NCBI GenBank assembly: GCA_050942875.1
Contig: JBMNOD010000069.1
Coordinates: 1-18,396 of the forward strand
Reading direction: 5' to 3'
Length of the DNA stretch: 18,396 nucleotides
Source: JAAZAI01 sp050942875
GTDB taxonomy: Bacteria; Verrucomicrobiota; Kiritimatiellia; RFP12; UBA3636
Under the pieces are notes generated by a model. The model saw only the letters and a list, made by a program, of their open reading frames with translations, did not search any database and was not told the DNA's origin. Of the stretch, positions 7,157 to 14,591 are shown in pieces; the stretch's first letter is position 1; every line of letters starts with the position of its first letter. The translations under genes and the position numbers were made by a program.

Positions 7157-9892
7157 ATGAAAAAGTTTGTTTTCGCGCTTTCGCTTTCCCTTTTCTCTGC
7201 GCCCCTCCTCGCGCAGACGCCCGCGGCTTTCCACTGGATCGGCAACGCCGGAAACTGGGACACGCCGGGACTCTGGGCCGCCTCCGCCGGCGCCGACCAC
7301 ACGGTGCCCGGCATCGCGGGCGACCGCGCCCATTTCGGTACGAACGCCACCGTGACCCTGACGCAGGACGTCACGGTCGGAACGCTCAGCACCACCAACA
7401 AGACATCGATTCTCTCCGATGGCACGGTGCGAACGCTGACGCTGGATTCCGGCATCGCCGGCACCCCGGCGGTCCTCACCTTCTGGGTCTGGGCCTGGAA
7501 CCAGCCGAACGACAGCTACCTCGGCAGCGGATTTGCCGACAACAATCTCGTCCTCCATCTTGCCTCCCCGCTGGACCTCACCGGCCATGGCCGCGGTTCC
7601 GGCAGCAGCCGTCTGCGCATCGCCTCGAAACTCTCCGGCGGATCCGCGGACTCGCCGAGCGACATCAACTACACCTGGACCGCCGAGTGGGGCAGCGGCC
7701 GCGTGTTCCTCTGCAACCCCGCCAACGACTTCCGCGGCGACATCCATGTCAAGGGAAGCAGCAGCCGCAGCGGCGATCTTTCCTGCCTCTTTGGCGGGTT
7801 GGATTCCTCGACGTTCAACGATGGCATGTTCGGCGACCCCGCCAACGAAATCCATCTCGAGGCCAGTTCAACCACCCTTGCCGGCAACATCGTTCTGGCT
7901 CTCAGCCGCGCCTCCCCGTCCACGCCTCTCAACCGCATCGTCCACGGAACCGGCACCATCAAGGGCGTCAACCAGTACGCGACCTGGAGCCAGGACGGCG
8001 ACGTCCACCTCGGCCCGTCCTGCGTCATCGCGCCCGGCTCCTCCACGTTGCCGGGGGGCTTCATCGACCTCGTTGGGAACAACGTCCGCATGCAGGCCGG
8101 CACCACCTTCCGCATGACGCTGGGCGCCGAGTCCCACGACCGCGTCCGGTTCACCTCCTCCACCGGCGCCATCGAGTTCGTCGGCGCCATCGAGTTCGAC
8201 TACGTCACCAGCGCTTCCGACATCCCCGGCGGCGCCACGTTCGAACTCTTCACCGTCTCCAAGGTCCCGTTCACGTTCGCCCCGTCCTCCACGCCCGACG
8301 GCTACTCCTTCAGCGTCGCCGGAAGCACGGCGGCCGGCTGGGCCGTCACCGCCATCAAGGCCACGGCGAACGCCATCGCCAGCGTGCTCGACGCCTCGCT
8401 CATCGGCGACACCTTCGCCACGGCCAACGCCGAGCTCCTCATGCCCTTGAGCGGCGCCGTCCCCACGACGCTTCGCCTCTACTACGGCACGACGGACGGC
8501 GAGGACGACCCCTCCGCCTGGGACGCCTACGTCGACGTGCCCGGGACCTTCACCGAAGAAGGCCCCGTTTCCGTCCGTCTGGAAAACCTCACGCTTGACG
8601 GCGCCTACGTCTACCGCTTTGCCGCCACCTCGGACGGAACCACGATCTTCTCCACGGGAAGCGCCTCGTTCACCACGCGGGCGCTCGACGTCCCCAACAC
8701 CTTCACATGGATCGCCACCAACGGCCTCTGGTCGACCGAAGGCAACTGGTACGTCCCGACGCCCCATGCGCGCGTCGTCCCCGGATGCCCCGGCGACAAG
8801 ATCGTCTTCGACCTCAACGGCCCCTCGAGCCGCCAGGTCCACCTCACGTCCAGCGCCTCGTACGGCGACACGGAACTCCGTCTTGATGCCAGCGGCCAGT
8901 TCGGCACGCAAGGACGCTTCCATGCCTTCAACACGCCAGACCCGGTCGTCCTGACGCTTGACCCCGGCACCCGGGCCGCCATCAAACGCTTCCATGGCAG
9001 CGGAAGCCACAACGGCGTCAGTTTTGGAACCCAGGCCGCCACCAACACCCTCCATGTCACCCGCACGGCTCCCGTGCAGGTGTATTGCGACAACAACCAT
9101 GGCGGCATCAACGTCCACTTCTTCTGCCCCGTCAGCGGCGGCACCGCGGAAACCCCGCTTCCCTTCATCGTCGAGAACGTCGGCAACCAGTGGCGCTTCG
9201 CCTGCCTCTACTTCGACAATGAGGCGAACGACTTCGTCGGCGACATCTACGTCGGCGCAACGAACATCGTCTTGGGGCCGAGCTACCTCTTCATCGGCGA
9301 CGCCGATTGCCGCACGGACGCCGTCCTGGGCGATCCCGCCAACCGCGTCATCCTCCGCAACCGGTCCATCGTCAACTATACCGGCAACTGGCGCAACCGC
9401 ACGGCGGTCTGCAACCGCACCTTCCTCGGCGCCGGCACCATCCGCTCCGGCCAGCGCGTGTACGGCACGCTGAACGACAACCAGTACTACCCGCTCTCGC
9501 TTTCCGCCACGGCCCGCTTCGCCCCCTGCGGCGTGGACGGGGCCGGGCACGGCACCATCACGTTCGACGCCAAGGGGCTGTCTTCCCATGCGGAAACGCG
9601 CTTCGAGTTCGATCTCGCGACCGATGGTTCCGCCAACGACGCCATTGCCGTCACGACGGTCTCCAGCCCCGTCGTGCTCAACGGCCGGCTCGTCGTCACG
9701 CCCGATTCCGACATCGTTCCCGCGGACACCTCCTGGACGCTTGCCACCGTCCCCGCCTCCGCCGGTTCCTTCACGTGCAACTGGGCGGCCCCTGCGGGCA
9801 ACTACCGCCTTGAGACGATCGGCGACTCCACCGAAGGCTGGGCCGTCGTCCTTACCAAGTTGCAGGACGCGACGCTTGTTCTTGTTCGATGA
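7157..9892 (+). CDS. Large exported beta-strand-repeat protein with internal duplication
   Basis: A 911-residue protein with a clean signal peptide (MKKFVFALSLSLFSAPLLAQ). Two long homologous modules start at FHWIGNAGNWDTPGLW (about 25) and FTWIATNGLWSTEGNW (about 516). Each contains an NDFxGDI element (about 190 and 690), a GDPAN(E/R) strand, a G(T/A)GTI segment and a closing beta-rich part. These resemble autotransporter-associated beta-strand repeats common in PVC secretomes. The two modules are joined by a fibronectin-III-like stretch (about 400-510, with LRLYYGTTDGE and YVYRFAATSDG). No C-terminal autotransporter barrel, PEP-CTERM or sorting motif is visible; the chain ends DATLVLVR. It is probably a cell-surface or extracellular protein, ligand unknown. 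The gene is monocistronic. Confidence 0.8.
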   Translation: MKKFVFALSLSLFSAPLLAQTPAAFHWIGNAGNWDTPGLWAASAGADHTVPGIAGDRAHFGTNATVTLTQDVTVGTLSTTNKTSILSDGTVRTLTLDSGIAGTPAVLTFWVWAWNQPNDSYLGSGFADNNLVLHLASPLDLTGHGRGSGSSRLRIASKLSGGSADSPSDINYTWTAEWGSGRVFLCNPANDFRGDIHVKGSSSRSGDLSCLFGGLDSSTFNDGMFGDPANEIHLEASSTTLAGNIVLALSRASPSTPLNRIVHGTGTIKGVNQYATWSQDGDVHLGPSCVIAPGSSTLPGGFIDLVGNNVRMQAGTTFRMTLGAESHDRVRFTSSTGAIEFVGAIEFDYVTSASDIPGGATFELFTVSKVPFTFAPSSTPDGYSFSVAGSTAAGWAVTAIKATANAIASVLDASLIGDTFATANAELLMPLSGAVPTTLRLYYGTTDGEDDPSAWDAYVDVPGTFTEEGPVSVRLENLTLDGAYVYRFAATSDGTTIFSTGSASFTTRALDVPNTFTWIATNGLWSTEGNWYVPTPHARVVPGCPGDKIVFDLNGPSSRQVHLTSSASYGDTELRLDASGQFGTQGRFHAFNTPDPVVLTLDPGTRAAIKRFHGSGSHNGVSFGTQAATNTLHVTRTAPVQVYCDNNHGGINVHFFCPVSGGTAETPLPFIVENVGNQWRFACLYFDNEANDFVGDIYVGATNIVLGPSYLFIGDADCRTDAVLGDPANRVILRNRSIVNYTGNWRNRTAVCNRTFLGAGTIRSGQRVYGTLNDNQYYPLSLSATARFAPCGVDGAGHGTITFDAKGLSSHAETRFEFDLATDGSANDAIAVTTVSSPVVLNGRLVVTPDSDIVPADTSWTLATVPASAGSFTCNWAAPAGNYRLETIGDSTEGWAVVLTKLQDATLVLVR

Positions 9893-10141
9893 GAGGCTGC
9901 GTCCTCTACAACCGCGTCTTTGGAACCCCCTTCACCGTTTCCGAGTACAACGACTGCTTCCCCGGCCGCTGTCAAGACGCGACGCGATTTCGACTCCGCC
10001 CCCGCAATTCAATTGGCGTTTTTGGGGTCTGTCCCTTGGAAGGGAAGGGGCTTAGGGGCTTGTTTGGCTTGTCATAATCTTTGTCGAGGGGCTTTGTCGT
10101 AAGCTGTGTCGATCTGGGCGGGGCGGCGCAAGCCGGTTGGA
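9893..10141. other. Intergenic region between convergent genes
   Basis: No convincing gene: a 62-codon frame from 9889 lacks family features. The stretch contains CTTTGTC twice (10079, 10092) and TGTGTCGATCTGG, related to the TTTGTCG motifs near 7048-7075. It also holds a 17-base motif at 10019-10035, listed separately. No classic terminator is evident. Confidence 0.5.
10019..10035. repeat. TTTTTGRGGYCTGTCCC dispersed motif, copy 1
   Basis: TTTTTGGGGTCTGTCCC matches 17007-17023 (TTTTTGAGGCCTGTCCC) at 15 of 17 bases. Both copies lie in non-coding DNA among other repeats. Confidence 0.4.
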
Positions 10142-11269
10142 TCACTTGATTTCGACGAGCGTCAGGACGACGTCGCGTCGCTTTCCGTTTCGGGTCACGG
10201 TCAGGCGGACTTTTTCGCCTGGCTTGCGTGGGTCGAGGGAAGCCTGCAGGTCTTCGATGGTGCTCACGTCGATTCCGTCCACGGCCTGGATCACGTCGCC
10301 GAAAATCAATACTCCCTGTCGATTGACGGTGATGCCTTCGAGTCCGGCCCGGGCGGCCGACGTGCGTTTCTCCACGGCGTAAATGGCCACGCCTTCAATG
10401 TCCGCCCGAGCCGTGACATGGTCGGGCAGGAGCAGCACGCCGAGCCCGGCGCGGGTGACGCGACCCTTCTCGATGAGCTGCGGCACGACGCGGGACACGG
10501 TGTCGGAGGGGACGGCGAAGCCGATGCCGGCGTAGGCGCCGCTGGGGCTGAGAATCGCGGTGTTGACGCCCACCAGCTCGCCTGAAGCGGAGAGCAGGGG
10601 GCCGCCGGAATTGCCGGGGTTGATTGCCGCGTCGGTTTGGATGACATCGTGGATCTTGCGGCCGGTCATGGAGGTGATCGTGCGTCCAAGCGCGCTGACG
10701 ATCCCTGCCGAGAGCGTGGTGTCAAGCCCGAAGGGATTGCCGATCGCGTAGACCGGCTCTCCGACTTCGAGCTCATGCGATTCCGCAACCGAGACGGGCA
10801 CGAGCTTTTCCGCCGACGCGTCGATTTTCAGGACGGCCAAGTCGTAGTCCGGCGCAACGCCGACGAGGGAGGCGTCGTGGCGCGAGCCGTCCGGGAACGT
10901 GACCGTCAGCGAGCTGGCTTGGTGGACGACATGGTAGTTGCTGACGATGTGGCCCTTTCGATCCCACACGAACCCGGAACCGGCGCCTTGCGGGACTTCG
11001 AGGATTTGGAAGCCGAAGACGCCATGTCGGATCAGCGCGTGGTTGGCGACGGCGACCACCGAGGGCGAAACGCGCTTGTACACCGCTGTGGCGTCGCTGA
11101 AAGGGTGATGCTGCGCCGTCGGCATTGCCTTCGATGCGACAGCGGCGGGCGCGATGCTGGGAACCCTGTCCGCCGCGTCATTGGGGCGTTGTGGCGTTCG
11201 CGTCAGAAACAGGAGGAAGATCACCAGTCCGAGGGACAGGATGAGTGGGAAAAAATGTTTGGAGCGCAT
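10142..11269 (-). CDS. DegS/HtrA-like serine protease with one PDZ domain
   Basis: A 375-residue protein from the ATG at 11269 (a TTG two codons upstream is also possible). Residues 6-23 form one hydrophobic membrane anchor, followed by a proline/alanine-rich linker. The trypsin-like domain carries the triad His113 (SNYHVV), Asp143 (YDLAVLKID) and Ser221 (NPGNSGGPL), with GAGSGFVW, AIGNPFGLD and IQTDAAINPGNSGG as in the S1C/HtrA family. A single PDZ domain follows (about 275-370; GVLIFGDVIQAVDGIDVSTIEDL and VRLTVTRNGK). One anchor plus one PDZ fits DegS-type envelope-stress proteases, acting on the periplasmic face. No clear ribosome binding site precedes it. It is transcribed away from the antitoxin gene. 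Confidence 0.92.
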   Translation of the reverse strand: MRSKHFFPLILSLGLVIFLLFLTRTPQRPNDAADRVPSIAPAAVASKAMPTAQHHPFSDATAVYKRVSPSVVAVANHALIRHGVFGFQILEVPQGAGSGFVWDRKGHIVSNYHVVHQASSLTVTFPDGSRHDASLVGVAPDYDLAVLKIDASAEKLVPVSVAESHELEVGEPVYAIGNPFGLDTTLSAGIVSALGRTITSMTGRKIHDVIQTDAAINPGNSGGPLLSASGELVGVNTAILSPSGAYAGIGFAVPSDTVSRVVPQLIEKGRVTRAGLGVLLLPDHVTARADIEGVAIYAVEKRTSAARAGLEGITVNRQGVLIFGDVIQAVDGIDVSTIEDLQASLDPRKPGEKVRLTVTRNGKRRDVVLTLVEIK

Positions 11270-11300
11270 TTTCAAAAGGAGTGCTGTGGTTGGTGGCCTT

Positions 11301-11316
11301 GCCGACTGCGGTCGGC
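11301..11316. other. Small perfect hairpin in the HtrA leader
   Basis: GCCGAC, a TGCG loop and GTCGGC form a perfect 6-base stem about 32 bases upstream of the HtrA-like start. It would lie in the 5' leader if transcription starts near the promoter proposed at 11399-11372. Confidence 0.3.
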
Positions 11317-11371
11317 GCTTCTCTTTCTCGTTGATCCATCATTTTGCGTGGATTTCGACGAGAACGCAAGA

Positions 11372-11399
11372 GCATTAAGCATTTTTTGGGGTTTGTCAG
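11372..11399 (-). promoter_or_regulatory. Possible promoter of the HtrA-like gene
   Basis: On the minus strand CTGACA (11399-11394) and TAATGC (11377-11372) are separated by 16 bases, about 100 bases before the gene. It lies back to back with the better antitoxin promoter at 11403. The match is weak. Confidence 0.25.
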
Positions 11400-11402
11400 T
11401 TC

Positions 11403-11432
11403 TTGACAATTGTGGTCGCATGAGGTTATGTT
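11403..11432 (+). promoter_or_regulatory. Promoter of the orphan antitoxin, near-leaderless
   Basis: A consensus TTGACA (11403-11408), an 18-base spacer and TATGTT (11427-11432), with six bases to the ATG at 11439. A GAGG at 11422-11425 is about 13 bases from the ATG and is a poor ribosome binding site. Phd-type antitoxins usually repress their own promoter, so an operator may overlap here. Confidence 0.5.
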
Positions 11433-11438
11433 TTCGGC

Positions 11439-11720
11439 ATGAACTCAAAGTCAACTCCAAAACATCCTCCACCCGAGACTGGCGCATCAATCCCCGTGCG
11501 CGAGGCCAAAGCCCAATTCTCGGCATTGGTGGAACGAGCGGCGGCCGGCGAGGAGATCATCATCACCTGGCATGGACGCCCTCGCGTGCGCATGCTTCCT
11601 CTTGCGGAGCCGCAAGACAAGCTCCATGTGGATCGCGAATGGCTTGAAAACATGAAAGTCGCCGATTCGGCGGTTCCCGCCGACGCTTGCGCGAGAGAAG
11701 ATCGCGAGAGTCGAGGCTAA
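11439..11720 (+). CDS. Phd/YefM-family antitoxin, no toxin partner
   Basis: A 93-residue protein with the typical Phd/YefM core IPVREAKAQFSALVERAAAGEEI, followed by ITWHGRPRVRMLPL. In this family that half forms the DNA-binding dimer. The charged C-terminal tail (DREWLENMKVADSAVP, ending REDRESRG) looks like the toxin-binding region and is not truncated. In complete systems a VapC/PIN or Doc toxin follows within a few bases. Here the stop at 11720 is followed directly by a MITE-like element and then hisA, and I found no toxin-like frame on either strand. It may be a leftover antitoxin, or act on a toxin encoded elsewhere. Confidence 0.85.
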   Translation: MNSKSTPKHPPPETGASIPVREAKAQFSALVERAAAGEEIIITWHGRPRVRMLPLAEPQDKLHVDREWLENMKVADSAVPADACAREDRESRG

Positions 11721-11722
11721 GC

Positions 11723-11880
11723 TACTAACCCGGCCATAATTCATGCTGCAAATCAGGGGCACGGGTTTTCCAACCCGTGGACGAACACGGACAGGAATGT
11801 CCGTGCCCCTTTCCCAACACCAAATTCCAGATCCCATGCCTCAATCTCCGTGCGCAACGCTATTTGTGGCCGGGTTAGTA
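11723..11880. mobile_element. MITE-like element, 158 bp, with 17-bp terminal inverted repeats
   Basis: The left end TACTAACCCGGCCATAA (11723-11739) is the inverse complement of the right end TTGTGGCCGGGTTAGTA (11864-11880) with one mismatch. There is no ORF inside; instead it carries the nested hairpins listed at 11755-11810. It fits exactly between the antitoxin stop and the hisA promoter. A target-site duplication is not clear. No transposase with these ends is seen in the window, so mobilisation would have to be in trans. Confidence 0.55.
11755..11810. repeat. Double-hairpin repeat (GGGGCACGGG family), copy 1
   Basis: Two perfect 8-base stems with 4-base loops stand side by side: CACGGGTT/AACCCGTG around TTCC (11760-11779) and CACGGACA/TGTCCGTG around GGAA (11786-11805). 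They are closed by AGGGGC/GCCCCT (11755-11760 and 11805-11810). The first 26 bases recur exactly at 16462-16487. Confidence 0.65.
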
Positions 11881-11888
11881 ATAACGGC

Positions 11889-11918
11889 TTGAAGCAGTGG
11901 CGCAAAATATGGTAAAAA
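11889..11918 (+). promoter_or_regulatory. hisA-recJ promoter, near-leaderless
   Basis: TTGAAG (11889-11894), an 18-base spacer and TAAAAA (11913-11918), with seven bases to the hisA ATG at 11926. An AAGAG four bases before the ATG could act as a weak ribosome binding site if transcription starts further upstream. Confidence 0.45.
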
Positions 11919-11925
11919 AGAGCGC

Positions 11926-12657
11926 ATGAAAATCCTTCCCGCCATCGATTTGAAAGACGGCCAGTGCGTCCGGCTCCGGCAAGGGCGCATGGACGACGCC
12001 ACGGTCTACTCGTCCGATCCAGTTGAAATGGCTCTGCACTGGCAGTCGCTCGGCGCGGAATGCCTCCACATCGTCGATCTCGACGGCGCGTTCGCCGGCA
12101 AGCCCGTCCATGCGGATCTCTTCGCCCGCATCGCCGAGGCCATCGACATCCCCTTCGAAGTCGGCGGCGGCCTGCGAACCGACGACCATGTGCGCGAAAT
12201 CCTCGGCGCCGGCGCCGCCCGCGCCATCCTCGGCACGCGCGCCGTCTCCGACCTCGAGGCCGTCCGCCGCCTCGTCGAGCGGCATGGCGACGCCATCGCC
12301 GTCGGCATCGACGCGCGGGGCGGCTTCGTCCAGGTGAAGGGCTGGGTCGAGACGACCCGCGCCCGGGCGACCGATCTCGCCGCCGACGTCGCGCGCCGCG
12401 GCGTCGCGACGATCATCTACACGGACACGGCCACCGACGGCATGCTCCAAGGCCCGAACCTCGCCGCCATGGCGGAAATGGCCGATGCCGTCCCCTCGGT
12501 CTCGCTGATCGCCTCCGGCGGCGTGGCCGGCCCCGCCGACGTGGAGGCGCTCATCCGCCTCGACCGCGCCAACCTCGCCGGCGTCATCGTCGGCAAGGCG
12601 CTTTACGAAGCCGCCGCCTCGCTGCCCGAATTCCTCGCGGCCGCCCGGGGGCGCTGA
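11926..12657 (+). CDS. hisA: HisA, phosphoribosylformimino-AICAR ribotide isomerase (EC 5.3.1.16)
   Basis: A 243-residue (beta/alpha)8 barrel of normal HisA length that catalyses the Amadori rearrangement of ProFAR to PRFAR, the fourth step of histidine synthesis, in the cytoplasm. Diagnostic blocks are LPAIDLKDGQCVRLRQG (catalytic Asp8), HIVDLDGAFAGKP, PFEVGGGLR, AVGIDARGG (second acidic catalytic residue Asp129), IYTDTATDGMLQGPN and IASGGV. The phosphate-binding GGG and SGG loops are intact. It is preceded by its own promoter and followed one base later by recJ, so it lies outside a classic his operon in this window. The presence of the AIDL and TDTATDGML motifs separates it from HisF. Confidence 0.96.
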   Translation: MKILPAIDLKDGQCVRLRQGRMDDATVYSSDPVEMALHWQSLGAECLHIVDLDGAFAGKPVHADLFARIAEAIDIPFEVGGGLRTDDHVREILGAGAARAILGTRAVSDLEAVRRLVERHGDAIAVGIDARGGFVQVKGWVETTRARATDLAADVARRGVATIIYTDTATDGMLQGPNLAAMAEMADAVPSVSLIASGGVAGPADVEALIRLDRANLAGVIVGKALYEAAASLPEFLAAARGR

Positions 12658-12658
12658 T

Positions 12659-14413
12659 TTGGCCAGCGCCGCCGCCATCCGTCCCTGGCCCGCCTGCCGC
12701 TGGACGACGCCCGGCGTCGATGCCGACGCCGTTCGCCGTCTTGCGGCGGACTTGTCGGTTCCCGCGACGCTGGCGCGCTGCCTGGTCGCCCGCGGCGTCT
12801 CGACGCCCGGGGACGCCGCGGCGTATCTTCGCCCCCGGCTCGCCAACTGCATCCTCCCCGACGCGCTGCCGGGCGTGGCGCAGGCGGCGGAGATCATCGG
12901 CGGCCACATCGCGGCGAATGGGCTGATCGTCGTCTTCGGCGACTACGACGCCGACGGCATGATGGCCTCGGCGATGCTGGCGGAGGCGATCGGCGCGATT
13001 GGCGGGCGCGCCGTCATTTTCATCCCTAATCGAAGCAACGAGGGGTATGGCTTCACGCTGCCGGCCCTCGAGCGGTGTCTGGGTGAACACCCTGCCACCG
13101 CGCTCGTCGTCACGGTCGATTGCGGCATTTCGCAGCCGGAATCGTGCGACCTTGCCGCGTTGCGCGGCGTGGCGGTCGTGGTCACCGACCACCACGCCCG
13201 CCTCGACCCGCTCCCGGCGACGGTCGCCGCCGTCGTCCATCCCGACCACCCCGAGACGCCCGCAGCGCTCCGCCACCTCAGCGGGGCTGGCGTGGCCTTC
13301 AAGCTCGCGCACCAGCTTGCGCGCCGCCACCTCGACGCCGAGTCGGGCCGGGCCCTTGTGCAGCGCCTGATCCCGATGGCGGCGATCGCCACGGTCGCGG
13401 ATCTGGTGCCGCTTGTCGGCGAGAACCGCATTGTCGTCGGCAAGGGCCTTGAGATGATCGGCCTGGACGGCAACGAAGGCTGCGGCGGCAACGTGGGGCT
13501 TCAGGCCCTCAAAATGGCTTCCAGCCTCTACGGGCCGGTTTCGGCCCGCGACATCGCCTTCGGCATCGCGCCGCGCATCAACGCCTCGGGGCGCGTCGGC
13601 GACCCCGAGACCGTGCTCGCGCTGCTGCGCACGACGGATCGCGTCGAGGCGCGGCGGCTGGCCGACACGCTGGAGCGGAACAATGCGGAGCGGCGGCGCG
13701 AGGAGACGCAGGCCGTCGAGCAGGCCCTGGCCGACGCGACGGCGCAGGTCGAGGACGGCGCATCGGCCATCGTCGTCCTGGGCGACGACTGGCATCCCGG
13801 CGTGGTCGGACTCGTGGCGTCCCGCCTGGTCGGCGCGCATGGCAAGCCCGCGATTGTCGCCACGCGCGGAGCCGGAGGCGTTTTGAGCGCGTCCGCGCGG
13901 GCGCCGGACATCCCCGACATCGACATCATGAAGCCCCTGGCCGCCTGCGCCGACTGGCTCCTGAAATACGGCGGACACCGCGCCGCCGCCGGGCTTTCGC
14001 TGCACGAGGAGAATTTCCAGGCATTCCGGGATGCGTTCGACGCCGCCTGCGCCGACGCCTTTGCGGACGTGGATTTCCGCCGCGTCCTGGTGGTGGACGA
14101 CTGGCTGTCGCCGCGCGACGCGACGGACGAGCTCGAGACGGCGTTGCAACGGCTCGAACCCTGCGGCATGGACAACCCCGAGCCGCTTCTGGGCATCCGG
14201 GGGCTTACGCTCCGTTCAAACCCCGTGTGCTTCGGGCGCATTCGCAAGGACAATTGGGAGATGACGTTCCACGAGATCCCGTGGCGCGGGCTGCTCTTCC
14301 GGCATGAGCATTTTCCTTTCGTCGCCGGCGACCGCCTGGATGTCGTCTTCTCGTTTTCCCGCGATCTTCACGATGAGCTTCAAATCATTGTCAAAGATGC
14401 GGCGAAGGTGTGA
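12659..14413 (+). CDS. recJ: RecJ, single-stranded-DNA-specific 5'-3' exonuclease
   Basis: A 584-residue DHH-superfamily exonuclease that degrades single-stranded DNA 5' to 3' in recombination and mismatch or excision repair. Motifs in order are VVFGDYDADG (91-100), VDCG (153-156), TDHH (176-179), HPDHP, SGAGVAFK (208-215), TVADLVPLVGENR (245-257), APRINASGRVGDP (304-316), the DHHA1 part GDDWHPGVVGLVASRL (375-390), SASAR and YGGHRAAAGLSL (437-448), then a C-terminal OB-like domain. All metal-binding DYD, DCG and DHH residues are present. The TTG start at 12659, one base after the hisA stop, gives the expected N-terminal RWTTPGVDADAV segment; no good ATG alternative exists. Translation probably depends on hisA (coupling). 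Confidence 0.96.
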   Translation: MASAAAIRPWPACRWTTPGVDADAVRRLAADLSVPATLARCLVARGVSTPGDAAAYLRPRLANCILPDALPGVAQAAEIIGGHIAANGLIVVFGDYDADGMMASAMLAEAIGAIGGRAVIFIPNRSNEGYGFTLPALERCLGEHPATALVVTVDCGISQPESCDLAALRGVAVVVTDHHARLDPLPATVAAVVHPDHPETPAALRHLSGAGVAFKLAHQLARRHLDAESGRALVQRLIPMAAIATVADLVPLVGENRIVVGKGLEMIGLDGNEGCGGNVGLQALKMASSLYGPVSARDIAFGIAPRINASGRVGDPETVLALLRTTDRVEARRLADTLERNNAERRREETQAVEQALADATAQVEDGASAIVVLGDDWHPGVVGLVASRLVGAHGKPAIVATRGAGGVLSASARAPDIPDIDIMKPLAACADWLLKYGGHRAAAGLSLHEENFQAFRDAFDAACADAFADVDFRRVLVVDDWLSPRDATDELETALQRLEPCGMDNPEPLLGIRGLTLRSNPVCFGRIRKDNWEMTFHEIPWRGLLFRHEHFPFVAGDRLDVVFSFSRDLHDELQIIVKDAAKV

Positions 14414-14591
14414 ATCCTGCTTGCTTCCCCGGGTAAATTAGTCTAGGCTTTTATTTGCAACGCAGTTGTTTGCCTTTTCCGGTCGATCACCAGAAGGGCG
14501 TGGCGCAACGGCGTGGCCCCTTCGAAAACTCGGCATTGCGCTGGTTGGTCGATCACTCCTCTTTTAACTCAGCAATCCCAAAGAATTCAAC
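14414..14591. other. Intergenic region upstream of the oxidoreductase gene
   Basis: 178 bases with no ORF of note. The 10-base word GGTCGATCAC occurs twice (near 14481 and 14548). ATTGCGCTGGTTGG resembles the GCGTTGCGCTGGCTA motif at 18370. A promoter must lie here, but I see no confident -35/-10 pair. Confidence 0.4.

Noticed and set aside
7868..9589. 573-codon minus-strand frame, very rich in Gly, Ala, Asp and Val
   Set aside because: Antisense shadow of the 911-residue exported protein; its composition is what antisense GC-rich DNA gives.
9889..10077. 62-codon frame overlapping the end of the 911-residue gene
   Set aside because: The ATGA overlap is attractive, but the codon pattern and product are not gene-like and it ends in repeat motif DNA.
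10637..11647. 336-codon plus-strand frame
   Set aside because: Antisense to the HtrA-like protease and crosses the antitoxin gene in another frame.
12584..14149. 521-codon open frame on the minus strand
   Set aside because: It is antisense to recJ, whose motifs are complete. Long antisense frames are expected in GC-rich genes, and the product shows no domain.
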